Assembly (NCBI GenBank): GCA_903772945.1
Contig: CAICTM010000476.1
Span: forward strand, 1-64,000
Length of the DNA: 64,000 bases
Direction of reading: 5' to 3'
DNA from: Seminavis robusta
Lineage: Eukaryota; Bacillariophyta; Bacillariophyceae; Naviculales; Naviculaceae
Below are positions 8,854 through 20,039 of this stretch, piece by piece. Every line of letters starts with the position of its first letter. Position 1 is the stretch's first letter. A model generated the notes under the pieces. That model was not told the origin of the DNA. It saw only the letters and a program-made list of their open reading frames with translations, and made no database searches. Both the position numbers and the translations under genes were made by a program.

Positions 8854-9354
8854 GGTGAGAGGTGCAAGGTTTTCGTCTTTCTTGAATTGTGAGCTTGAAT
8901 TGTGGGCTTGCTGAAAATGGGGGCGATGCCGAATGGACGCGCGCGCGCTTTCGGTACTTAGTGCGTTGGAGTTTACTTAGAGGTGTTCAGAACACGATCA
9001 CCTGAAGTCGTTCGATCACCTGAGCCAACTTTGCAGTGGGGAAGATTCCAGAAGAGCCGTCCAGAGCAACGAAGTTGGCTGTCTAGCTGGCTACCGGTAG
9101 CTAGCTGGTAGCCGGGGTAACATACAACAACCCAAGCTCCAAAGAGGGCAAGATTGACTTCATTGGTTCGTTCTTTGTTACACAGCTTAATGTTTAATGG
9201 GTCTCCTCGTTTTGGACCTGGAAACTCCTTCACTACGACTATGCATACACACAATCGCCTCAACCCTTCAGTCGACAAGAGGCACTTTACAGCAACTGCA
9301 ATTCACAATTGACAGGGTGTGTCGTTGGCTCCAAGTCCCACAACTTCCCATCTC
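8854..9354. other. Intergenic, no gene seen
   Basis: There is no convincing coding sequence between the RING gene and the 3' end of the peptidase gene. A GCGCGCGCG run near 8939-8947 and a CTAGCTGGCTACCGGTAGCTAGCTGG motif near 9082 are the only notable features. The latter belongs to a palindromic motif class scattered through the window. Confidence 0.5.
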
Positions 9355-10822
9355 CTAATTTTTGTTGAGTCCCATGAGGTGACCAAAAGCTTTTGCAAAT
9401 TCTTCCTCGCTCAGCGTACCCGACCCGTCTGTGTCCATGGCCATAAAGGCTGCCGAGGCCAAGAACCAGGGGACACCCAATTGTCCCAAGAGGGCCTTGC
9501 ATTCGTCCTTGGATACTGTACAAAGAAAAGAAAAATTGACAAGTTTAAAATAAAGGATTTCCAGTCGTAGCGTACAAGAGAAAGAATGAATGTATCAGCA
9601 TGAGTGTGGTACGTGTACCGTTATCTGTGTGAAATGCGCTCAAATACCAACCAAGCAATAACGACTCTATACGTACCTGTTCCACTGCCATCTGTGTCAA
9701 ATTTTGCAAACATCTGCAAAGGAGAAAGCACAGGAAGGTTGTACATGAGAGACAGCCTTTCAGTTAAGTTGTTGGTTGGTTGGTTGATTGGTCGTTCTTC
9801 AAGCCCCGTATGCATACCTTTTGGAAGATAAAGTTGGGGTCAAACATTCCTGCATCTTCGGCGCCATCTGGGTCTTCTTCATCGTCGCCCAAATCCTCTT
9901 CGTCCGACTCAACACCATCGTCATCATCGGGAACTTCAATGGATGGATCGAACAAATCCTCGTCGTCGTCCCCATCTTCGGGGGTAAAGTCGTAATCCGT
10001 CAGTCCCCTCGCAGACCACATGCCTCCCATATTGAATTCGGGGTTACCAGCATAGTCATAGGGCATGTAACAGTATCCTTGGTCGCCCCAGGTTTCACCC
10101 CAGGAGTTTCGAACAATAAAGGTCTGATTATTGTCGCTGTAGCCCACAATGAGCATGGCATGACGGCCGTGTTCGGCACTCTGCGGGTCATCCGGATTGG
10201 GAGTTTTGATAATTCCCTGAGGCGCCGTGAAGAATGCTTTGGTTAATTTGCATCCAAAGACAATGGGGTATCCTTCGGCGAGACACTGTTTCATGGATGT
10301 CAAGTCGGTGGGAATGAGCTTGACTTCTGTGATTTTGTAGTTGGATGCTTCGTCAAAGGCATCGGCTGGAGGACGATCGTTCACCTTGCTCAAATCAAAT
10401 CCCCACGTCGATTCCAAACAGGCACCCTGAGCTTCGAGTGCATTGGCCGCGCCACTCAACGTGATACCTTCGTCCTTCACCTTTACTAATCCTTGTCCAC
10501 GACGAACCTGGTCATTCTTGCGACCCACAAAGTAAATAAACAAACGGCTGATATCTCCCACATGATCGCCAGTTTCCATGGCCACTCGCTTGCAAAGGTA
10601 CTCGTAGGCACCGGCCGCAGCGTTGGCACAACAGGAGTTACTCTGCGACTGATCTTCCACGGGCGTACAGTACGGCCTCAAATCCACGCGGGAAGGTGGT
10701 TCCTTGTTGGAATCATACTCGGTGCTCCGCATCGGTGGCGGTAGGTCATCTTCATCTCGCATGCCATTGGAAGCAAACCACGTACCATCTTGCAGTTTGG
10801 TTATCTTCTTCTTGAAAGGCAT
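9355..10822 (-). CDS. Papain-family (C1) cysteine peptidase with C-terminal EF-hand pair, 3 exons
   Basis: Exon 1 (10822-9818) encodes a C1 peptidase. It has the Q-S-N-S-C-C active-site Cys region (near residue 65), H-G-R-H-A-M-L-I-V-G-Y (catalytic His) and R-N-S-W-G-E-T-W-G (Asn). An Asp/Glu-rich linker follows. Two small exons (9713-9677 and 9515-9355), joined by GT-AG introns in matching phase, add two EF-hand loops. The first, D-T-D-G-S-G-T-V-S-K-D-E, is split by an intron; the second is D-T-D-G-S-G-T-L-S-E-E-E. The protein is about 400 residues. There is no signal peptide at the chosen ATG (M-P-F-K-K-K), and no N-terminal inhibitory propeptide of the usual length, so it may be cytosolic. 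I infer calcium regulation of its activity or localisation. The splice model was made by eye but every exon keeps frame. Confidence 0.85.
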
Positions 10823-11307
10823 GGTCAAGTAAGCCGAAACAGAGGGAATAGAGGGAATAGAATGATTCAATCAAGGCAACTGGCACAGAACTGAGAAGGG
10901 TGCTGCTGGGACGGCAAGAGGGATTGGGAAAGATCGTATCTTTGGAATAAAACAGCTCAAGCTGCTTGATTTTTACAGGAAAGAGAAGGTCGCGATATAT
11001 CTCCGACGCGAAGGTTCGACTGCCCCTACGCCTTTGGCTGGGCTAGCTATGCACCGTACCGGTACCAGTTGCTCTATGCCTTGACAGAGGAAAGACCGTG
11101 CATGGCGAAAAAGAAATAATTTCTAGTCTAACTAGTTTCAAATTCTCCATTCATACAAACATCGAGATTGACACCTGCCAGCCAAAGTTCTGCGGCAGGC
11201 ATCAAACCTCACACTCCATCCTAAAGAAATCAAGCAGCTCGCGTTCTTCCCTACTCCAACATGACGACATCCTGGTCCCATCCCTCGGCAATGTCCAAAG
11301 CAAGCTC
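10823..11307. other. Intergenic, no gene seen
   Basis: This is the spacer between the peptidase start and the 3' end of the next minus-strand gene. It probably includes the peptidase promoter. Short ACCGGTACC palindromes occur near 11055. I see no coding sequence. Confidence 0.5.
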
Positions 11308-12983
11308 TTAACGGCTATCCTTTTTCAGTGACAAAAAGATTCTGCGGAGCTTCCTCATCTTTGCTGCCTGCGAAGAAGGAGTGGAGTTCAGCAAGGAAGC
11401 ATCCACTTCCTCAAATGGCAATGTCTTCCAGCTGGAGAGGGCTTCCTTTACCATGGAACGGGACTTTTGTGACAGGCCCTAGTAGTCATCAAATATGGCC
11501 TGTGTCTTGTCAAACTCCAAAATAGGTGCACTCGTCACGGTCTGGACTGCTACATTTGGCCCTTGGGGAGGTGCATCTTCGAAAGGAATCATTTGATTGT
11601 CAGAATCAGTATGTTCTTCTTCTGAAGTAGTAACTCCTGAAGCCGGTTGGTTTGCTGGGGACACAGCTGGTGGCTCTCTTGGTTGTTGTTCGTAGACTGC
11701 GGCAGCCACCGCTCGATTCACAACTGGTGTCGCAGCTGGAGGCCGTCTCTCCTCGCCCGTTTGAACAGGAGGGACACTAACTGATGGGGACCGATCTTCC
11801 TCGTCTGCAAGGGGGGCCTCATCAGCTTCAATGGATGCTCGAGTGGGAGGTTGAACACTCGTGACAACACTAGAATTTCTTTGTATACTTTGGCAGCTTC
11901 GTCTCTGACGTTGCCCCCCCAGAGTTGTAACGCAAACCTCTCTTTTCAGTGTGCTGCACTCGGGAGCGTCCGCCGTCAGCACTCCAGATGCCATTCTCTC
12001 GAACAAACACACGAAGCTCTCCCAGAGTCATCGACTTCAATCCCTTCTTCATGCCTCCTGGCTGGAAAAATCGATTTTTCGCACGGGGGTCCCTTTCAAA
12101 GCCCAACCGAGCGAGTACAGGCTGTACTTCCTCCTTTGTCAAAATCTTGTTGGAAATTCCCCATGATTGTGATCTGGCAAAAGGCAAGTGGAGACGATCC
12201 ACATTGGCAAATTTCACCGCCTCTTCAAGCTTGGCCAGGTCGCCTTCTTCCAAACTTTCAGCTCTGGGGATGCCATTCTTGACGAAATAGGAAAGCAGAT
12301 CCTGCTCAGAGAAGTACTGATCGCTTTCTCGTGGATCAGTGGTTGGTAGCTTGTAGTCAACCTTATTGTGCACCTTAAAAATATTGAGCTTCTTGACAAT
12401 TCTGTGAAAATCGTGCATCACAGCTTTTCCATTATAGTAGGGCAACTCTTCCAGTTTTTCCTCCAGCTCTTCGAGTTCCGTGGTGTCAAAAATGTCCTTA
12501 TCCAAGTCAAGATACTTTCCTGTACCTTGAATAGGCCGCCCATTGGTGGTCACCATGTTGTGAAGGCTTTCATAGCCATCTGCCCAATGTGTTCCCTCTT
12601 GTCCGTGCTTCTTGATGTCGGTGAGCGGGAATTTAGCCAGTAGAGGGGGTGTAAAGCAAAAATCATGGAGGATACCCTTGCCGATTTTCCATCCAGATGG
12701 CCGTAAAAATGTATGAAGCCAATATATAATTCGTCTGGCTGAAACTGTATGGTATGTCTTCTTCCGTAGTGTCGCTTTGCTTGGAACGTTTTGATTGTCT
12801 GGTCACTTCCCTTGAAAGTCCTTGCCTCTTCGCTTGTTTGGACACCTGATTGCCTTTTGGTGAATACAGAATCTCAATTATTTCAGCAGGTGCGGTTGCA
12901 TGATCAGAGGGCTGAACGTTGCAAACTTGTTCTTCAAAGGGCGCAGAGAGCTCAGTCTCATTTTCTGCTTTGATGGTGGCCAT
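11308..12983 (-). pseudogene. Repeat-domain protein of unknown function, with three apparent breaks
   Basis: The protein begins M-A-T-I-K at 12983 with a charged, disordered N terminus. Three related units follow, each containing an L-x-x-L-G-F or G-W core, then F-F-Q-P-G-G or similar, then E-L-x-x-F-V-R-E-N-G. The clearest is V-L-A-R-L-G-F...R-F-F-Q-P-G-G...L-R-V-F-V-R-E-N-G, and F-V-K-N-G-I-P-R-A marks another. Such units recur in large diatom families of unknown function (from memory). The reading frame changes near 12730 at a TA repeat and again at a seven-base C run (11914-11920). An in-frame TAG at 11479 interrupts a well-formed basic C terminus that ends at 11308. Either the gene is decaying or the sequence has errors. 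Confidence 0.55.
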
Positions 12984-13605
12984 GGCTCCCTTGTTGTTGT
13001 TGTCGGGATGTGGGATGTCGTTCGGGATGTGCCTCCAAGGAAAATCTTGGGCTTTCGCGCCAAATTAAAAAAACCAAGAGAGCACGCAGACATTCACCGC
13101 ACCACAAAAGCATTGCCCAAAATCGTGGATGGCGATTCGATTCGATTCGATCTCCAATTTCCAATCGATCTACAGCACTGTACATGTAGTACAGTACAAT
13201 AGCTAGAGTAGAGCAAGATAGCTAGCTAGCTAGTAGTACAATTAATTTGGAAACCACTGAAAAAATAAGATCCAAAGTCTTGGCTGTGGGGGTGACAGGA
13301 TCCCCAACTTTGGAGAGGGTAAAATATCCCTCTCAATCATTTACCGGTACGGCATACATGCATCCAATCTTGCGTATCTGCATGAGCTTCCTATTACAAT
13401 GTATCAATTAATAATAGTCCTGCAGATAGAAACTAGGCTATGGAACCAATTAGTCGATACGTGGCATGTGAGAACTAGCTACAAGTGGTCCGTGCCAGCG
13501 TAGAAAAGTCGAACTGGAGCAAAGAAGGAGAAGCTTTCCTGGAGGCATTGCACAAACGGTACTGGTACATGCCTTGCAAGCTGTCTACTAGTAGTAGGCT
13601 TATGA
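12984..13605. other. Intergenic, simple-sequence motifs, no gene seen
   Basis: This spacer lies between a divergent promoter side and the 3' end of the BTB gene. Around 13178-13240 there are TACATGTAGTACAGTACAATAGCTAG and CTAGCTAGCTAGTAGTAC motifs. I find nothing coding. Confidence 0.5.
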
Positions 13606-14729
13606 TCATGAGTCTAGCATTGTTTCAATAGTGTCATCCTCGAACCCATCAAATCGTCCGTAGTAGCGGGATTGCGGCTCCTGGCTCTCGGGTTCTGTAG
13701 CTTGATCAGTTTGGACAAAGCAGATCTCTTCGCACGGGCAGTTACGCTTCATGGAATTTCCAGTACTTCCCACAAGAAATCTTGTGGATACTTTTTCAGA
13801 CTCTCTCTCAGCTATCCCTCCCGGTGGATTCCTTCCAATGGCGTGAGCGCATCGCTTCTGGAGTGAGGAAATGGGCTGGTGGTTGCTCGTGCTCTCCTTT
13901 GACAAGCTGTTCTCATAGCCGCATAGGGCTAAAGCCACAGAGCTATGAATCACTGGCATTTTGGACTCATTTGTCAGTGTACGAAAGGTAGCGAGATCCA
14001 TTCCCTCTACATTCTGACAGAGCTTGGCAACAAGCTTGCTGAGGTTCACGCTCTGGTAAAATGAAGTACATTCAATGTGATGTACAACATAAGCCAGAGA
14101 GCAACATTGCTGGCAAGAATAGGAGACTCTGTGCTAATACTTTGGAGGTTCTTGGCAATGTACTCCAATGCCACTGTCTTAAAGGGGGCATTATAGAAGT
14201 CCTTCGACCACATATAGTAAGCATGGACATTGTTGACAGACATGCTTTGCTCAACTTCCTCTTTGATGTCCGACTTCAAGGAAGCGATCTCAAAGTAATC
14301 AGCTAGAGAATACAAATTAATGGCCATCTTTGGTTCCATGTCTTGAAAGTATGACTGCTTCAATGAGGGATTTCCATACAAGTAATCCAATAGCAATGGG
14401 AATGCATCTGCCTGATTTGGCTCCAGTTCAATCAAGCTCGTGGCAGACTCTGATTCCTTGAAGTTGCTAGAGAACAGAGAGGCAAAGTATCCACTCTTGC
14501 GCCTGCCACTAACCAAAACGCACCTGTGAATGTTGTAGATGTCTCTGGTTTTGTGCTTTGTAGAGATCTGGATTTGCCAGTCACTGTAGCTGGAAGTCGG
14601 TTCATGGCGCCAAGACAACTCCAGAGCATTTGCATTCTCCATTGCCGTGGTTTTCAGCATGTGGGAATCGTCCGATACTTTTCCTTCTGGTTGCACCAGC
14701 TCTCCTTCCACTGGATCCTGGTATTGCAT
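13606..14729 (-). CDS. BTB/POZ-domain protein, two exons
   Basis: The protein carries a BTB/POZ fold: W-Q-I-Q-I-S... with I-H-R-C-V-L-V-S-G-R-R-K-S-G-Y-F, then F-P-L-L-L-D-Y-L-Y-G, then L-Y-S-L-A-D-Y-F. BTB domains dimerise and often recruit cullin-3 ubiquitin ligases. A 53-base GT-AG intron (about 14102-14050, ending in TTCATTTTACCAG) joins the BTB part to a C-terminal exon beginning S-V-N-L-S-K-L-V-A-K-L-C in matching phase. Without that splice the frame ends soon after the BTB region. The start is uncertain: an ATG at 14729 or 14636 is likeliest, and the frame is open further upstream. The C-terminal 100 residues are polar and of unknown function. Confidence 0.7.
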
Positions 14730-14924
14730 TATATGCTGTATCCGGGCGCATCGTCGAAACTTCTGCAACCAAAATATCTTCAACAGCTTGCTGCGAAGCT
14801 TGAGAAAGATCTTTACAGAGGCGTTGCCCCAGACGTGGATTTTCGTGTCCCAGAGTGAATTCGGAACAAGAGAGGGAAGCAGGCACCTGGTTCGTAGCGG
14901 TTCAGGGCGACGAGTGATCTTCAT

Positions 14925-15487
14925 CTCACGAGAGCTCGAAATCGATCATCAGTTGCAGTTGCCATTTTTCTTTGCCTATGCTTGCCCTGGTACCGGCAGG
15001 AGCCGTAGCGTCCTGGAAGTAAAGTGGTGAGGTACGATAGTGGGGTTGAATACCTCGGAGTCGAGTCGAGTCCTCTACGGCGATTGTCCTGTCGAGCCAG
15101 ATCACCAACATGCTCACCCTGAGGCTGGAAAAGGGGATCCTCGTAGTTCATTGTCTTCTTCGTTCGACAAGACAACACAGAAGACAGGAACTACAAGACG
15201 TCGGCACTACCGGTACGGTACAGGGTACATCGTACCTGGTACCGGTAGAGGGTGTCGGACACGTCCTCGGGAGAAAGGAACGAAGCGTGTGCAAATTCGG
15301 GACAAAAAATTCAAAAGCTCAGGACTGAAAACTCGTGACTAAAGTTTGAAACGTGGATGCTCAAAGACCCAGTGAAAATCCAACATCCAACACCCCCACC
15401 ATTGCAACATCCTTCCACAACTCAACCCAAACACACAACACAACCAAACTCTCACACCCAAACCAACAGAATACCAACAAAACAATC
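14925..15487. other. Intergenic, divergent promoter region
   Basis: This separates the BTB gene from the secreted-protein gene on the opposite strand. It contains GGTACCGGTA-type palindromes near 15212-15245 and a C/A-rich leader just before the 15488 start. No coding sequence is supported. Confidence 0.5.
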
Positions 15488-15976
15488 ATGATGCGCGTCC
15501 TTATCGCTCTACTTTTTTCTTTTCTTGCGATGGCAGAAACCGCCAGCGCGAATGTCATGATCCGTGGCAGCCGCGACGATAAGCCCAGCAAATGCGCCAC
15601 ATTGGAGCTCTTTGTAAAAGATCCAATCAATTGCAAGAACGAACAAGGGAGCAAAATGGTTCAGATTCCCTGCTGGAGCGGACCTGGATCTCCTTGCATC
15701 AATGATAAAAGTTTCCCCGGAATTTCTGTCAAGGATGTCTATTGTGATGACAATGGATACCATGAGACGGGATTTCAAGGGACTGAAACTTGCGATGAAA
15801 CCAAGGGACGGAAGTTCAATGTGGATTTTCTTAAGGATCAATGCAACCTTGGGATGTTGTTCATTTCCTGCGTTCCAGGAGACTGCCAGCCCGAGGGAGA
15901 CGCTGTCATTGTTGATGGGCTGTGGAGTGTTGTGGTGGAGGAGGAAATGGAGAAGGGAACGGCTTTGGAAGTTTAG
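15488..15976 (+). CDS. Small secreted Cys-rich protein, 162 aa
   Basis: The start M-M-R-V-L-I-A-L-L-F-S-F-L-A-M-A opens a clear signal peptide with probable cleavage after A-S-A. The mature part has about ten Cys residues spread through it, which suggests disulfide bonds in an extracellular or cell-wall protein. An acidic C terminus (V-V-E-E-E-M-E-K) follows. The A-rich 5' leader is in the same frame but has no coding character, so the ATG pair at 15488-15493 is the start. I do not recognise the family. Confidence 0.7.
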   Translation: MMRVLIALLFSFLAMAETASANVMIRGSRDDKPSKCATLELFVKDPINCKNEQGSKMVQIPCWSGPGSPCINDKSFPGISVKDVYCDDNGYHETGFQGTETCDETKGRKFNVDFLKDQCNLGMLFISCVPGDCQPEGDAVIVDGLWSVVVEEEMEKGTALEV

Positions 15977-16592
15977 CTTTGTTGAATTCAATCTACAGTA
16001 CATGTACCTACCGGTACTCTAAACCCCGTCAAACTAAAAATTTACGATGTAGAAAATCATACCAAAATCTGTATGAAGCATTTTAGCCTTGAGAGAACGA
16101 TCACCAAGAAAGGGTTTTGTCTTCGTTTCTACCATCGAAACTATCCAAGATTGTGTAGCATCCATGCCATTGAGACTATTACTGGTAACGGTTCGTCTCG
16201 ATTGGGTATAGATAGCCAGCGTAGATACTGCTTTGATGGTGGATTCAAAAACGTCGTGGAGTGCAGACGTAGGCCTAGTCTACAGTAAAGGCTGGGCCCA
16301 GTTCGATTTTAAAATTGGCGAGCAACCAGATCGAACAAGCAGACTTTCTCAGAATGCGAGAGGACGAGCTATCCAAGGCACTTCGGTAAGTGCGTCCAAC
16401 ACAATTTACGATTTGTTCAAGTTTGGCGTGCGTCCTCAAACTCTTCGGGGGGAGTTGCTGAGAAGAATGGTTTTCATATCGTCCAGAGATTCACGAACCA
16501 AAGGCTGTTGCCATTGATCCTAGCTAGCTGGCCACCGGTGGTAGCAACAATACTTTCCCGACAAAAAAAGAGTGTGTTGTCGTGTTCTGTTT
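15977..16592. other. Intergenic, no gene seen
   Basis: This lies between the secreted-protein gene and the 3' end of the Pelota gene. It holds a TAGCTAGCTGGCCACCGGTGG motif near 16521 but no coding sequence I can support. Confidence 0.5.
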
Positions 16593-17938
16593 CTACAAGC
16601 CCATATCAGCCACATCCTCTCGAATACGCTTTTCAGGGTCATATTCTTCTTCTTCGTCATCATCTTTGTCATCGTCTTCTGGTCCTGCCGCCGCCAATTC
16701 TTCCAGTTCGTCCAAATCCGGCAATGGAAATCGCAAAATGGCCGCGACTCCAGATACTTGTGCCAATTGTTGTCCCGAGACATGCATGCTGCTAAAGATG
16801 TACACGTGTCCTCCTGCTTCCTTGACATTTTCTGCCAGCTGCACGTATTGTTTTCGTTTCTTGACATTGGAATTTCGAAATAGCTCATCCGTGACCAGCA
16901 GCGATTCAATGGCCAAGGATTGTTGTGCTTGCGTGACATGGTGAAATCCATAATAGGCTCGATCGGGATCATCATTGAGCGTCCGCATAAAAGTGTTGAG
17001 TATTTCGACTTCCTTGGCGACTTTGGTTTCGGTAAGTTGTTTCATAATGGCAGGATCACTCAGGACATCCTCGAGTGCGTGTTTGTGTCCCGAACTGGCT
17101 TTGCACAGTACAAATTTGTGTTTGTTTTCAATCAAGGGTCGATCTTCTTGTCGCACCGATGTGGTTAATAAAAAGTTCCAAAAGTCGTCCTTGACAAATC
17201 CCGGTGATGCCAGCAGGATGACTTTGATTCTGGTAAAGTCGACATTCCGTAATATAGATTGGTAGACGGCATTGAAGAATCGTTGAATGGCTTTGGATTG
17301 TTGACTAGATCCGGTCCGCTTTTTGGGTATATTGGTTTCTATTCGGCCCTTGGTGACTGTTAGATTGCCTGTAATGAGACAGACATGAGCTAGTCCAGGT
17401 TGCCTGCAATGGAAAAATTGAAAGCACAATGATAAGATAATGGATACCCGTGGCTCTTGGGGAGTCCACAGAATCAATCATAACTAGGCCATTCAATATC
17501 TGATACTTACATGACAACAGCCGCCACTTCCGCTTGCTGATCTGGATTGGCCGCTTCGTCTAGGATCCCCAAGAAAATGGGATCCCAACAATCCTTGTCA
17601 ATGCTGAAATTTTGATGTTTCTCCAGCGTCAACGTGTGATAGGCTCCCAGTCGCACTAGTTCATTCTCTCCCACATTGGTTCCCGAGAGTCGAACTTCCA
17701 ACACATCACTGTCAAACTCAATGCGCTCCACCTTGATGGTCAGCATGAGACGCTTCTTGCTCGATGTTGTGGATCCCGTGGAACTCTCCTTGACTACCTT
17801 GCGAACCGTTGTGCAGCGAACCAAATCCCCTTCTTGCAGCAAATTGTAGGCGTGCCACAGATCCTCGTCCGTTTCAGGACGCAGCAGGACGGTCCCTTGG
17901 CCATCTTTGGCACTAATGGTCTTCTTCAGGATCTTCAT
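16593..17938 (-). CDS. PELO: Pelota/Dom34, ribosome-rescue factor, two exons
   Basis: Pelota works with the GTPase Hbs1 to split stalled ribosomes in the cytosol (no-go and non-stop decay). Exon 1 (17938-17511) encodes the N-terminal Sm-like domain, beginning M-K-I-L-K-K and containing E-D-L-W-H-A-Y-N-L-L. Exon 2 (17403-16593) carries the central and C-terminal eRF1-like domains. The intron (17510-17404) has a GTAAGT donor and TTGCAG acceptor and joins in phase to give V-V-M-Q-P-G-L-A-H-V, which is typical of the family, as is N-I-P-K-K-R. The spliced protein is 412 residues, slightly longer than usual because of an acidic tail (D-D-D-K-D-D-D-E-E-E-E). There is no eRF1-type G-G-Q motif, as expected. 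Confidence 0.93.
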
Positions 17939-18132
17939 CTGTCTTCGATGGTTGTCTTTTATTTGTTGTCGCGACGATGGTGCAGTGGAGGTTGTGGGGT
18001 TGTTGGCGTTGGTGGCTTCGGATTGAAGGGAAAAGAAGAAAATGGGGGAAATGTTCGCGATTTCTTTAATTAAAAAATTTCAAAATGGTTATGTAATTCA
18101 AAATAATTACATGTACCACTACCGGTAGCTAG

Positions 18133-19282
18133 CTAGCTATTAGTAATTGTCAAAGTTTGAAATTGACGAAACAATCCTTCTGGTAATCCTTCTTTCCAGA
18201 ACTTGGCACCCGCAACAAGCAAGAGGCGTGCATAATTATCCGAGCGACCAAAGCACCTGCAAATACCAAGAGTGGGAACAAACAACCTCACATACCTAAA
18301 CTGGTCTGCCACATCGAGGCAGGAAATGAGGGCAGATACATGCTCAGGAACTGCAATTGGTTTCAAATTGTCTGGGTGAATCAAATGGCACCCGCTCAAA
18401 CCATCCACTTTCACAACAACTTGACCATCTTCCAATCGCCCATCTTGCCAAACCACACCAATTTTGTTGTTCATGACAGACTCGGATTCGCTGACCAGGT
18501 TTTTGATCCTACGTAAACCACTGTCCAGCTTCAAAGCAAGGAGTTTCCTCAGCGGCGTGACCAACCGTGGATCTTTCCTCGGAATGAAGCAGCTTCGCAA
18601 CATCCATCAAGAAATCAGGACGGAAGCCGCCGAATTCAGGGTTACTCAGAGCATACATTCCCAGAAAAGACATCATGATTCCAGTCTGTTGCACGTAGTT
18701 GCCAAACTCCTGAGCCCCCAGATTGATGGCACGAATCCTAAAGCGTATGGCTGCTTCCTTCATCTCTTCACGCGTACGGTTGCAGTTGGCGATGGCTTCA
18801 AGAGTGCTTTGAAGGCTTCCTCGATCCAGGATGCCACAGAGCAGGTATGCACGGGTCCGTTCAATTGAAGGATATATTTCTTCAGCATTCATGCCGCTTG
18901 GCACAAAAGGATTGAACTCATTAACTGCCACTTCTGTGATTCTCTTGAGCATCCCATTGCGCTTCCACCAGTGTGGCTTCTTTATCATCTCACTGTCATC
19001 CCAGGTAATCAATACGTCCGAGAGTACTTGAACACACATTACGTTCAAAAAAAACATCTGATCTGTCAGGCCTTCAGGCGGATCTGCAAAGGCATTCATT
19101 GCAGCTCGTTTGCAAGCTTCATGGTAGTAAAAAACAGCCTCATCTTTTTGTCCTGATCGTTCAAAACACAATTCAAGACTCGTGTAAGCGTCGGGTTGTC
19201 TCGTGTCCACTTTGATTGCTTCTCGTAGAATTTTCTTGGCCCCATGAACGTCCCCGATAGCAAGTTTCCTGTTCGATTCCAA
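18133..19282 (-). pseudogene. TPR-like protein, broken or with unresolved introns
   Basis: The N-terminal frame (to about 18509) has two TPR-like helical pairs, for example L-A-I-G-D-V-H-G-A-K-K-I-L-R-E-A-I and C-F-E-R-S-G-Q-K-D-E-A-V, then a longer helical region. A one-base frame change near 18510-18600 leads to a second segment with V-V-W-Q-D-G and H-L-I-H-P-D-N-L-K-P-I. A possible 39-base GT-AG intron (GTATGT...TTTGCAG, about 18295-18257) lies in that segment. No ATG opens the first frame, which reads upstream to a stop near 19347. The 5' end is therefore missing or in another exon. TPR domains mediate protein contacts; the specific role is unknown. Confidence 0.5.
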
Positions 19283-19344
19283 ATAGAGAACACCATACTT
19301 GGACGAGTTGGCTCTGCTATTTTTGTATGCTGCTGATCCCCCAT

Positions 19345-20039
19345 CTATTTATCCGCACATCCCGAGATGTGAAAAAAGGCAACTTTCGAACTGGAGCCGC
19401 CTGCACCATGCACTCGGTATATCGGCGGCGCGAGCGTCCCCGGCCGGCCAGAAGCCATTCGAGCTGGGATATGGGGCCCAGTGAGAGTCCAAAAGCAAAA
19501 CAATGTAAATAACAAATTCGACTCACCAGGAGCTAAAAAAGTAGACTAGCAAATAACGAAAGGCAATGAGGTGAGAGCTCATATGGTATTTGCTACAACC
19601 AGTGCAGGATGGATCAAGCTTGTAGCCTCCTCAACATCTATATGAGCGGGAATCAGTAGCTGCCTTGGTTGTAGAGTAGTGCGCGTAAAACAATAAGGTG
19701 CTTTCTGTACTGTAGAAAATTGTATGGGGCATCTAACTGCTGTTTGGAAGGCCTCAAAAAGAGTGGAATAAAGGTGCTGCTAGAACGTCGCAGCTGCAAG
19801 GCTTGGTGCCAAACGATTGAGAGTTAAGCAGATGTATACCTACTCCAGCTATCTGTAGCTGCTCAAGCTGGGGGTGAACTGTGTATTGCAAATGTCAATT
19901 GCAAAACGTTGTTTTGTTGACTGTTGGCAGTCGTTATTTTACTGTTTACTGGGACTTTAAATAATTTTTTCTAAAATAAAAATACAAAAATGAATTCATT
20001 TTAATGTAAAAATATGATGTTTTTGACGTTTTTACCAAA
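19345..20039. other. Intergenic, no gene seen
   Basis: This is ordinary composition falling to AT-rich sequence, between the TPR-like gene and the satellite block. I see nothing coding. Homopolymer A and T runs begin around 19950. Confidence 0.5.

Noticed and set aside
7455-11481. Reassignment of TAG or TGA as a sense codon
   Set aside because: Intact genes such as Pelota and the peptidase end in TAG with nothing sensible after it, so standard code use is the simpler reading.
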